From positions 1 through 64,000 of the forward strand of contig NZ_CP047189.1 of the NCBI RefSeq assembly GCF_030440575.1: DNA of 64,000 nucleotides, read 5' to 3'. The translations under genes and the position numbers were made by a program. The notes below the pieces were generated by a model. That model did no database searches and was not told the origin of the DNA. It worked only from the letters and a program-made list of their open reading frames with translations. Below, piece after piece: positions 40,427 to 48,502 of the stretch. This DNA comes from Corynebacterium ciconiae DSM 44920. Lineage in GTDB: Bacteria; Actinomycetota; Actinomycetes; Mycobacteriales; Mycobacteriaceae. Within the stretch, counting starts at the first letter, position 1. Every line of letters starts with the position of its first letter.

Positions 40427-40993
40427 ATGACATCGTTTATTCGTTCCCTCTCATCCTCCCTGCGTTTCCTCGTGCTCATGACCCTGGTGCTGGGATTGCT
40501 CTTGCCTTCAACGATGGTGCTGGTGGGCAAGGTGATGCCACAGCGTGCCGACGGTTCGCTGATCAGCAACGCCGAGGGCGAGATCGTAGGCTCTGCGCTG
40601 ATTGGCCAGGAGTTTCCCGGTGATGAGTGGTTCCAGTCTCGGCCCTCGGCCTCGGACTATGACTTCCTCGATTCCGGCTCCACCAATCTGTCACCCACCT
40701 CGCCGGAATTGAAAGAGCAGATCACACAGCGCCAGCAGGAGATCGCCGAGCGCGAGGGCGTAGATATTAGCGCCATTCCTGCGAATGCGGTCACCGCCTC
40801 CGCCTCAGGCCTCGATCCCGATATTTCCCGCGCCTACGCCGATCTGCAGATCGACCGCGTGGCCGCCGCCCGAGGCATGGACCCAGAGCAGGTGCGCCAG
40901 CTGGTAGAGCACAACTCCCGCACCGAGCTGGGCGCCGGGGATGTGGTGAATGTGGTGCTGCTGAACCGCGATCTCGTGGACGCGGCAGCCTAG
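40427..40993 (+). CDS. kdpC: Potassium-transporting ATPase, KdpC subunit
   Basis: 188 residues with one N-terminal membrane segment (LVLMTLVLGLLLPSTMVLVG) and an extracytoplasmic domain. KdpC hallmarks: GQEFPGDEWFQSRPSA, ASASGLDPDISRAYADLQ and a C-terminal LGAGDVVNVVLLNRDL. It assists potassium loading in KdpFABC. AAGGAG precedes the ATG. Confidence 0.95.
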   Translation: MTSFIRSLSSSLRFLVLMTLVLGLLLPSTMVLVGKVMPQRADGSLISNAEGEIVGSALIGQEFPGDEWFQSRPSASDYDFLDSGSTNLSPTSPELKEQITQRQQEIAEREGVDISAIPANAVTASASGLDPDISRAYADLQIDRVAAARGMDPEQVRQLVEHNSRTELGAGDVVNVVLLNRDLVDAAA

Positions 40994-41186
40994 ATCCTGC
41001 CGGCACGGCAGCCCCGCACGCCCGCACCTGCGCTAAGTCGCTGGGCCTGCCGGCCCTGCAGGGCCTTTCGTCCTAGTCGTCCCTGCCGGCTCTGCCGAGG
41101 CCGAAGAAAGCCGCCCCACACAGTGGGCCCCACAGCGGGCCACACGGGAATAGGGTGAGGGGCAGTAACCCCCAACGCAGCTCTTA

Positions 41187-41212
41187 AGGGCGCACCCAGC
41201 TGGGTGTGCCCT
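41187..41212. promoter_or_regulatory. 26-bp palindrome upstream of kdpD
   Basis: A 13-base arm AGGGCGCACCCAG meets its complement with one G-T mismatch, with no loop, 24 bases before the kdpD start. An operator-like dyad or a stem-loop in the kdpC-kdpD spacer (242 bases). Confidence 0.45.
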
Positions 41213-41235
41213 AAGGCGTGGAAAGGACATCCACC

Positions 41236-44016
41236 ATGGAGGACTCCCAGGCAGCGACTAACGAGGCTAGGAACAGCCAAGCCTCGCACTCCCAGGCATC
41301 TACCGAGAGCGCAGAGCCAACCGCTGCGGCCCCGCGCACTAAGCGTGGCAGCCTGAAGGTGTATTTGGGGTGCGCGCCGGGTGTGGGAAAAACCTATGCG
41401 ATGCTGCGCGAGGCTCACGATCTGCAGGAGCGTGGCCACATGGTGCTGGTGGGCTATGTGGAGCATCATGGTCGTGCCCGCACCGAGGCTCAGCTCGAGG
41501 GCCTTGAGGTGCTGCCGCGTAAAACCGTGCACTATCGCGGCTCTGCCTATGAGGACATGGATGTCGAGGCGATTATTCGGGCTCATCCCGAGGTGGTGTT
41601 GGTGGATGAGCTGGCGCACACGGTGGTGCTCGGGCAGCAGGAGCAGCAACCGGTGGATGCCCCGAAGCGCTGGCACGATGTGTATGAGCTTCTGGATGCG
41701 GGCATTGATGTGATCTCCACGGTGAATATTCAGCATCTGGAGTCGCTGAATGATGTGGTGTCGGCGGTTACGGGCACCCGCCAGCGCGAGACTGTGCCGG
41801 ATCAGGTGTTGCGCGATGCCGACCAGGTAGAGCTGGTGGATCTTTCACCCGATGCGCTGCGCGTGCGGCTTGCCCGTGGCGAGATCTACGATGGGCGTCG
41901 TACCGAGGCGGCGCTGAGTAATTATTTCCGGCCCGGTAACCTCACCGCGCTGCGCGAGTTGTCGCTGCTCTGGCTGGCGGACAAGGTGGATGAGGGGTTG
42001 CAGCGCTATCGCTCGGAGCGCGATATTGATCAGTCTTGGCCCGCCAGAGAGCGCGTGGTGGTGGCGGCCTCGGATTCCCCGGAGGCGGAGCGGCTCATTC
42101 GCCGTGGCGCGCGGATCGCCGGCCGGAAGGCTGGGCGTGAGCTGATCGTGGTGCACATCGCCGAGGATGATGGCCTGCGTTCGTCTTCGGCCATGCGGCT
42201 GAAGAGTTTGCAGCGGGTGACGGAGGACCTCGATGGCGAGTGGCGGGTGCTGCTCGGCTCTGAGGTGGCGGAAACCTTATTGGCCTTCGCCCGGTCCGTT
42301 AATGCCACCCAGTTGGTGGTGGGGATGGGCCGCACGAGTCCTTTCTCCACCGCGGGTAGGCGTTCGCGCACCATTATTGAGGGCTCGGGCGGCATTGATG
42401 TGCACATCGTCTCCACCCAGCACAACACCACGCGGGCGCGGATGCGACGCTCGCTGCCGCGGCTAGCCACCTCCTTGTCTGGCCGACGCCAGGTGTTGGG
42501 CTGGGTGACGGCGCTGGCGCTACCGCCCTTAGCCACTGTGGTGATGACGAGCATGGGCCTGGGCACCGAGTACTTTGGCACGATCGTGCTGGCTTATCTG
42601 CTCTTTGTGGTGGTCTCCACTCTGCTGGGCGGTTTTGTGCCCGGCATGGTGTGCCTGATTATTGGTTCGCTGCTGGGAAACTGGTACTTCACGGAACCGG
42701 TGCACACGCTAAACATGGTGCGACCGGAAAATATCGCTGGCGTGGTGATTTATGTGCTTATCGCCGCAGCGGTGGCGTGGGTGGTGGAGCTGGCCGAGCG
42801 TCGCACCCGGCAGGCGCGGCGGAATGCCCACTTCGCGGCGATCCTCTCTGATCTTGCCTCGGGCGTGCTGCGCGATGGCGATAACCTGCATAAACTTCTG
42901 CAGCACCTGGGAGAAAACCTCGGGGTGGACCGCATCGATCTGCAGCGCGAGCAGCCCAGCGGGCACAAGTGGTTGAGCATTGAGCGCTGGGACGCACACG
43001 ACTCACACGCCACCACCCAGACACCACCGGCGGGGGAGAAGTCCGTGGTGCAGGCCGGCCAGTCGCTGCGTTTGGTGTGTTATGGCCGCAGCCTAAGCAG
43101 TAGCGAGGAGGCGATCGTAGAGGCCCACGGTGCGCGCATCACAGCCATTGTGAATAAGCAGGAGATTGATGCTTTTCGACGCGCCACCGCTGCCCTCGAG
43201 GCCGGAAACCGGGTGGGTACCGCGGTGCTCACGGCGGTCTCGCACAATCTGCGTACCCCCTTGGCCGGGATCAAGGCGGCAGTCTCTTCGCTGAAGCTCA
43301 CCGATATTGAGATCGACGATGCCACGCGGGATGACTTGATCGATGTGATCGATTCTTCGGCAGATCGGTTGAACACGGTGGTGGGTGATCTTTTGGACAT
43401 GTCGCGTTTGAACTCCCATCGGTTGGAGCCCAGCGTGCGGCCGGTGTTCATCCCCGATGCCCTCTACTCGGCTAGGGCAGAGATCCCCGAGACGGCTCTG
43501 CCGGCCATCGAGGATGGCTCGGATATCCCGGCGGCGCGCCGCAGCGCCGAGGAGGCCATTGCTGTGGATGTGCCCGAGAACCTCCCGCCGGTGTTGGCCG
43601 ATGAGGGGCTCTTGCAGCGCATTCTGGTGAATCTGATGAGCAATGGGCTGCGCCACGCTCCGGGCTCGGCGATCACGGTGGCGGCCTGTGTGGTGCAAGA
43701 CTGCGTGGAGCTGCGGGTGGTGGATCACGGCCCAGGGATCCCGGAGGAGAAGAAGCGCGATCTCTTCCAGGCCTTCAGCTTGGTGGGCCGCTCGGGCGAT
43801 GATGGCACCGGGCCCGGCTTGGGGCTGGGGCTGTCGGTGGCTTTTGGTTTCGCCGAAGCCATGGGCGGCTCCTTAGCAGTGGAGGACACCCCAGGTGATG
43901 GCGCTACCTTTGTGTTGACTCTCCCGAGCACCACCTTGAGCGCGTGGCGCGGTGGGAGTATGAAAACAACGCAGCAGCCGCTGCAGGTGAGCGAAAGCGG
44001 GGATAGTCGTGACTGA
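41236..44016 (+). CDS. kdpD: Sensor histidine kinase KdpD
   Basis: 926 residues from ATG 41236 with GGAAAGGAC upstream. Order: an acidic low-complexity tail; KdpD N-terminal ATP-binding domain (GCAPGVGKTYAML near 47, VVLVDELAHT near 123); universal-stress-protein-like domain (about 270-395); four membrane helices of DUF4118 (about 415-520); GAF-like region; histidine kinase core with H-box VSHNLRTPLAG (about 672) and ATPase motifs LMSNGLRHAPGS and DHGPGIPEEKK. It senses low potassium or turgor and controls kdpFABC through KdpE. Overlaps kdpE by eight bases. Confidence 0.96.
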   Translation: MEDSQAATNEARNSQASHSQASTESAEPTAAAPRTKRGSLKVYLGCAPGVGKTYAMLREAHDLQERGHMVLVGYVEHHGRARTEAQLEGLEVLPRKTVHYRGSAYEDMDVEAIIRAHPEVVLVDELAHTVVLGQQEQQPVDAPKRWHDVYELLDAGIDVISTVNIQHLESLNDVVSAVTGTRQRETVPDQVLRDADQVELVDLSPDALRVRLARGEIYDGRRTEAALSNYFRPGNLTALRELSLLWLADKVDEGLQRYRSERDIDQSWPARERVVVAASDSPEAERLIRRGARIAGRKAGRELIVVHIAEDDGLRSSSAMRLKSLQRVTEDLDGEWRVLLGSEVAETLLAFARSVNATQLVVGMGRTSPFSTAGRRSRTIIEGSGGIDVHIVSTQHNTTRARMRRSLPRLATSLSGRRQVLGWVTALALPPLATVVMTSMGLGTEYFGTIVLAYLLFVVVSTLLGGFVPGMVCLIIGSLLGNWYFTEPVHTLNMVRPENIAGVVIYVLIAAAVAWVVELAERRTRQARRNAHFAAILSDLASGVLRDGDNLHKLLQHLGENLGVDRIDLQREQPSGHKWLSIERWDAHDSHATTQTPPAGEKSVVQAGQSLRLVCYGRSLSSSEEAIVEAHGARITAIVNKQEIDAFRRATAALEAGNRVGTAVLTAVSHNLRTPLAGIKAAVSSLKLTDIEIDDATRDDLIDVIDSSADRLNTVVGDLLDMSRLNSHRLEPSVRPVFIPDALYSARAEIPETALPAIEDGSDIPAARRSAEEAIAVDVPENLPPVLADEGLLQRILVNLMSNGLRHAPGSAITVAACVVQDCVELRVVDHGPGIPEEKKRDLFQAFSLVGRSGDDGTGPGLGLGLSVAFGFAEAMGGSLAVEDTPGDGATFVLTLPSTTLSAWRGGSMKTTQQPLQVSESGDSRD

Positions 44017-44707
44017 GCAGCAGCACATCGTGGTGGTGGAGGACGATCAGGCCTTGGGTCGGACCATCGCGATTAATCTCAAAGCCCGCGGCTACCGGGT
44101 GAGCTTGTGCACCTCGGCGCAACGCGCACTTCAGGTGGTGCAGACCGTGCAGCCTTCATGCATTCTCCTCGATCTGGGGCTGCCAGATGTGTCGGGTTTC
44201 GAAGTGTTGCGCACGATCCGCCAGTGGTCGGCGGTGCCCATCATCATCGTCTCGGCGCGGCACATGCAGGAGGGCAAGATCGAGGCCCTCGATGCCGGTG
44301 CTGATGATTACATCACCAAGCCCTTCGCCATTGGTGAGCTGCTGGCGCGCATTCGGGCCACGCTGCGCCGTGCCGCGCCCGTTGAGGCGGTGGGCCAGCC
44401 GGTGATCCACTCTGCCGATGGCCGGCTGGAGATGAACCTGGCGGATCGATCTTTACTGGTGGAGGGCCAGCCCACTCGGCTCACACCCACCCAGTGGGCG
44501 ATCGTGGATGTGTTGTTGGCACACCGTGGCCGCCTGGTGAGCAAACTCGATTTGCTGCACGCGGTGTGGGGCGAGAACTACAACAAGGAGATGAACTATC
44601 TGCGGGTATATATCTCGCAGCTGCGGCAAAAGATTGAGCCGAATTCCGCCGAGCCGCGCTATATTCTCACCGAGCCCGGTGCTGGGTATCGCCTCATGCT
44701 GGACTAG
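44009..44707 (+). CDS. kdpE: Response regulator KdpE
   Basis: 232 residues from GTG 44009. Receiver: VVEDDQALG acidic pair, phosphoacceptor in CILLDLGLPDVSG (about 53), Lys in YITKPFAIGEL. The C-terminal OmpR/PhoB winged helix has LTPTQWAIVDVLLAHRGRLV and YLRVYISQLRQKIEP. It activates kdp when phosphorylated by KdpD. The start lies inside the end of kdpD, so they are cotranslated. Confidence 0.96.
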   Translation: MTEQQHIVVVEDDQALGRTIAINLKARGYRVSLCTSAQRALQVVQTVQPSCILLDLGLPDVSGFEVLRTIRQWSAVPIIIVSARHMQEGKIEALDAGADDYITKPFAIGELLARIRATLRRAAPVEAVGQPVIHSADGRLEMNLADRSLLVEGQPTRLTPTQWAIVDVLLAHRGRLVSKLDLLHAVWGENYNKEMNYLRVYISQLRQKIEPNSAEPRYILTEPGAGYRLMLD

Positions 44708-44726
44708 GTGCCGCTACCGTGGGGTT

Positions 44727-45230
44727 ATGACACGAGACGAGATCCTGATCGAGTTCATCAGCCGCGCGCACGACAGCCTCGACTCCCTCGGAGAGGTGGA
44801 TGCCGCCACGGCCTCCCGCGCGCCGGGCGGACACCCCAATTCGCTGGCGTGGCTGTTATGGCACACCGGCAGAATGCTGGACATTCAATTGTCCGAGCTC
44901 AGTGGTCAGCCCCAGCTGTGGCACAGCCTTGAGCTGCCGCAGCAGCTCGGCCTGGGTGAGCTCGGCGAGGGAATGGGCTATGGCCATAGCGACCAGGAAG
45001 CCCGCGCCATCCAGCTGCGTAGTGCAGAGGATGTGCGCGGGCTAATCAGTTATGTGCACACCGTGCTCGATGATGTGCAGTGCTATGCGCTCTCGGGGGT
45101 GGACTTCGACGAGGTGATCGATACTAGCTTCACTCCGCCGGTCACCCGTGGGGTGCGGATCGTATCGCTTATCGACGATGCCATCCAGCACCTCGCCCAG
45201 GCCCACTACGCAGCGCGCATTGTTCGCTAG
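44727..45230 (+). CDS. DinB-like (DUF664) metalloenzyme-fold protein
   Basis: 167 residues from ATG 44727 (MTRDEILIEFISRAHDSL). Four-helix DinB/mycothiol-S-transferase fold: conserved histidines in WLLWHTGRMLDIQ (about 44) and DDAIQHLAQAHYAARIV (about 152-160) fit the family metal triad. Members use divalent metal, often with mycothiol in actinobacteria, to transfer or isomerise small molecules; the substrate cannot be told. It lies 19 bases after kdpE and may be read through from it. Confidence 0.8.
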   Translation: MTRDEILIEFISRAHDSLDSLGEVDAATASRAPGGHPNSLAWLLWHTGRMLDIQLSELSGQPQLWHSLELPQQLGLGELGEGMGYGHSDQEARAIQLRSAEDVRGLISYVHTVLDDVQCYALSGVDFDEVIDTSFTPPVTRGVRIVSLIDDAIQHLAQAHYAARIVR

Positions 45231-45263
45231 CGGGCCTCAACCTATGAGGCGAGGTGGGGCGGC

Positions 45264-46877
45264 CTAGCGGAAGTAGGCCGAGACCGCCGGTGCCACATGG
45301 GCGGCGTTATTGATGAGCACGCCGTGGCTGTAACCGGTGAGCGTAATCAGCTCACCACCCATGGCCTTCTTCATGCTGGGCGCACCGTGCGGGCCCACAG
45401 CGGAGTCCTTGGAGTAGCCCAGGTTCAGCGGCTTGTTCTTCAGCTTCTCGCCGCTGAGCGGGCGCGCCGGGGCGACAGGCTCAGGCCAGCCGAGGCAGTG
45501 CTGACCACTGCCGAGCTGGTCGCCGTTGAGATCGATGAAATCACCGCCGGTGAGAGCAGTTTCCCAGTAGGGAACGATGAGGCTCGGGTCTGGGGCGGTG
45601 GCGTTTTCATTGCAGATTACGGCGCGATCCACGTTTGCCATGGTTATCGCCTGCATCTGTATGGCCTCTTGCTCCTCGGCGGTGGGCTGTGCGGTGGCAT
45701 CGCCGAGATCGAGTGACAGCGGGCCCGCGGGAGTGGAGGCGGCGGAGTCAGACAGCGCCTTAGCGAGCATCGGCCACGCCTGCTCGGAGTACATGGCCAT
45801 GTTGATGGGGCCGACCGACTGGTTGAGATTCATGGCGGCGTTGAGATCGCCATTGGTCTTAATGACATCGCTGAAGGTGGCGCCGCGCCACTGCGCCCAG
45901 TCATAGAGATTGAGCAGCAACAAGGCGGTGTCTTCAATCTGCTCGTTGCCGGAGGAAGCGGTGGTGAGGGTATCGAGGGCTACGGAACCGGTGGCGCCGA
46001 GATCGCCGGCCTCGGCCTCGCGCGGCTTGAGGGCTGGGGTTACGCCCAGGTTGTCGCGTATCACGCGGTTGAAGCTTTGGTACACCTCGCGCGGTGTGCC
46101 GCCTAGGTGGTAGGTCTCGTTGTTGTCGGCCACCCAGCTGAAGAACGCAGAGATGGCCTCTTGGCGCACCGCTTTGCGGTTGGCGCCGAGGGCAAACCAG
46201 CGATCCTGCGGGGCCACGCTGGAATCCAGCAGGAATTTGTTGACCCGCTCGGGATACATGGTGGCGTAGGTGCTCATCAGCGGTCCGCCATAGGAGACAC
46301 CGTAGAGGTTGAGCTGATCCTCGCCGAGGGCGATACGGGCGCGCTCAAGGTCGCGGGCGGTGTTATCCGTGGTGATGGTGCGGGCGTAGCCTGGCTGGGC
46401 TTTCTCGCAGTTAGCGAATGCGGCGCCGGGTAGTGCGATGGGCGGGGTATCTTCGCTGGCGCAGGTGAGAGGCGTGCCATAGGTGAGTCCGCGCGGCTCC
46501 ACGGCGATGAGATCGTAGGCGGAGCGTACATCATCGGGCAGCTGCACCTTCTGGCTCATGCCGTCCTTGGGGGTGGTGTCGGCGAACATGCCGAGGGCAT
46601 CGCCGCCGGGGCCACCCGGGTTACCGGCGATCACGCCCTTGCGCTCACCGGTGGCCGGCAGCTTGCTCATGGTGAGCTCGATGCTGCCGGCCGAGGGGTC
46701 GGAGTAGTCCTTAGGTACGGAGAAGGTGGCGCACACCGCCCGGTCTGCGACACCGCTGCCCGCGGGGCAGGGTCCCCACTCGAGCGGCTCCTGCGCGTGT
46801 GCCGTCGGGACGATCATCCCGCCGAACGCGAGGGGAGTGGTGACGCATGCAGTCAGTGCGGTTGAAAGCTTCTTCAT
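45264..46877 (-). CDS. Secreted tripeptidyl aminopeptidase-like alpha/beta hydrolase
   Basis: 537 residues with a signal peptide (MKKLSTALTACVTTPLAFGG, cleavage likely after AHA near residue 28). The catalytic serine is in LYGVSYGGPLM (about 194) and the histidine in LTGYSHGVLIN near the C-terminus, inside a TAP-like C-terminal domain. GNPGGPGG near 88 is the oxyanion loop of the family. Such enzymes release tripeptides or dipeptides from peptides outside the cell. It is divergent from amn; a 140-base gap holds both promoters. Confidence 0.88.
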   Translation of the reverse strand: MKKLSTALTACVTTPLAFGGMIVPTAHAQEPLEWGPCPAGSGVADRAVCATFSVPKDYSDPSAGSIELTMSKLPATGERKGVIAGNPGGPGGDALGMFADTTPKDGMSQKVQLPDDVRSAYDLIAVEPRGLTYGTPLTCASEDTPPIALPGAAFANCEKAQPGYARTITTDNTARDLERARIALGEDQLNLYGVSYGGPLMSTYATMYPERVNKFLLDSSVAPQDRWFALGANRKAVRQEAISAFFSWVADNNETYHLGGTPREVYQSFNRVIRDNLGVTPALKPREAEAGDLGATGSVALDTLTTASSGNEQIEDTALLLLNLYDWAQWRGATFSDVIKTNGDLNAAMNLNQSVGPINMAMYSEQAWPMLAKALSDSAASTPAGPLSLDLGDATAQPTAEEQEAIQMQAITMANVDRAVICNENATAPDPSLIVPYWETALTGGDFIDLNGDQLGSGQHCLGWPEPVAPARPLSGEKLKNKPLNLGYSKDSAVGPHGAPSMKKAMGGELITLTGYSHGVLINNAAHVAPAVSAYFR

Positions 46878-47017
46878 GAAAACCGTCAGTCCCTTTCTTA
46901 CTGGTTATCACACGATTCACGGGGAATCGCAGCTATTATCCGCAAGTCCTGCAGAAATGTATGTATACGCATAGTGTGGGCCCTAGCTTATAAGAGACTG
47001 AAGAAGGAGCGCGCACT

Positions 47018-48502
47018 ATGGCCAACACTGATGGCGAGACCATCACCCCCTCCGAGTCAGAGGCGGAGGGAATTGGCGGCTATCGGGTATGTGCTTCCGC
47101 CGAGGAGGCGGTTGAGCGGCTCTGCGAGCTTTACGACGCCTCCACGCGGCTCGCCGAGCGTGTAATTGAGACAGCCATGTGGGCGGAATATGCCGATGTG
47201 CGCTATCCGCGGCTGGTGATCGATGTACACAGCTGGCGTCCTATCGATCGCGCTCAGCCCTTTGGCTATGTGGACGCCGCCGGCCGATATTGTGCCACCG
47301 TGTCTCGGCCGCGGGTGATGGGCCGCTACTTTGCCGAGATGATTGATCGTCTGGTCAGTAATTATCCCTGCACCATTCACGTCGGCTATTCCCGGGAGCA
47401 GATCCCGCCCGAATACATCGATGGCTTGGACCGCTCGGAGAAGTTGCAGCAGGCATTGCAGCTCGGAGTGCGGTTGCCGCGCCCCAGCCTCGACTTTGTG
47501 GACGATGGCATTATCGACGCCAAGTGGGACGTATTCCACCAGCAGGGCAATGATGAACGCCCGCTATTTCATTTCTCCCCGCAGCGCTTCGACATCGCCA
47601 TCAAGCGCATCGAGCACTACACCGGCATCCCCATCGAGGGCGTGCAGAACTTCATCCTCTTCACCAACTACGCCATGCACACCCGCGAGTTCGTGGCCTA
47701 TGCCGTACACGAGTTAGCGAGGGAGGGCTCCCGCTATACCGAGCTGTGGTTGCCTGATGGCACGCGGGTGTCGCGGGAGGAGGCGGCGCACATAAGCCTG
47801 GAGCAGCTCAATTTGGAGAGCCACTATCAGATGCCGCGCTATGACCTCATTGCACCCAATGACGATGGATTGACCATGGTCAATATTGGGGTGGGGCCGT
47901 CCAATGCGAAAACCGCCACCGATTGTCTGGCGGTGCTGCGCCCGGAGATGTGGGTGATGATCGGCCACTGCGCGGGCCTGGACGGCCGCATGCGCATCGG
48001 CGATCTTATTTTGGGCAATGCCTATGAGCGGCGCGATCACATTCTGGATGATCGCATCCCGCTATCAACCCCCATCCCGGCTGTGCCGGAGGTGCAGCGG
48101 GCGCTAGAGCATGCGGTGCGCGATATTTATGGTAAAGACAAGAACATGATGCGCACCGGCACGGTGCTCTCCACCGATGATCGCAACTGGGAATGGCACA
48201 CCCCCACCACCCTGTGGGAAATGTTCCGCGGCTCCACGGCGGTGGCGGTGGACATGGAATCCTCGGCGCTGGCCACCAATGGCTATCGCTACCGCATCCC
48301 CTATGGCACGCTGCTGTCGGTGTCGGATCTGCCGCTGCACGCGGTGCCGAAGCTGCCCAGCGGGGCGCAGGCCTTCTATTCCTCCTCGAAGGAGGCGCAC
48401 GTGATGTGTGCGGTGCGGGCCGTGGAATCCCTCGCCCAGGACAAAAGTCGGCTGCGCACAAGGAAGCTGCGGCGCACCATCGGCGAGGTGCCCTTCCGCT
48501 AG
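47018..48502 (+). CDS. amn: AMP nucleosidase
   Basis: 494 residues from ATG with AAGGAG upstream. Cleaves AMP to adenine and ribose 5-phosphate, adjusting adenylate levels and feeding purine salvage. The N-terminal Amn domain (about 1-190) is followed by a nucleoside-phosphorylase-fold catalytic domain with IGVGPSNAKTATDCLAVL, MIGHCAGLDGRM and VDMESSALATNGYR (the substrate-contacting MES motif) near 415. Its last four bases overlap the stop of the convergent fusion gene. Confidence 0.93.
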   Translation: MANTDGETITPSESEAEGIGGYRVCASAEEAVERLCELYDASTRLAERVIETAMWAEYADVRYPRLVIDVHSWRPIDRAQPFGYVDAAGRYCATVSRPRVMGRYFAEMIDRLVSNYPCTIHVGYSREQIPPEYIDGLDRSEKLQQALQLGVRLPRPSLDFVDDGIIDAKWDVFHQQGNDERPLFHFSPQRFDIAIKRIEHYTGIPIEGVQNFILFTNYAMHTREFVAYAVHELAREGSRYTELWLPDGTRVSREEAAHISLEQLNLESHYQMPRYDLIAPNDDGLTMVNIGVGPSNAKTATDCLAVLRPEMWVMIGHCAGLDGRMRIGDLILGNAYERRDHILDDRIPLSTPIPAVPEVQRALEHAVRDIYGKDKNMMRTGTVLSTDDRNWEWHTPTTLWEMFRGSTAVAVDMESSALATNGYRYRIPYGTLLSVSDLPLHAVPKLPSGAQAFYSSSKEAHVMCAVRAVESLAQDKSRLRTRKLRRTIGEVPFR

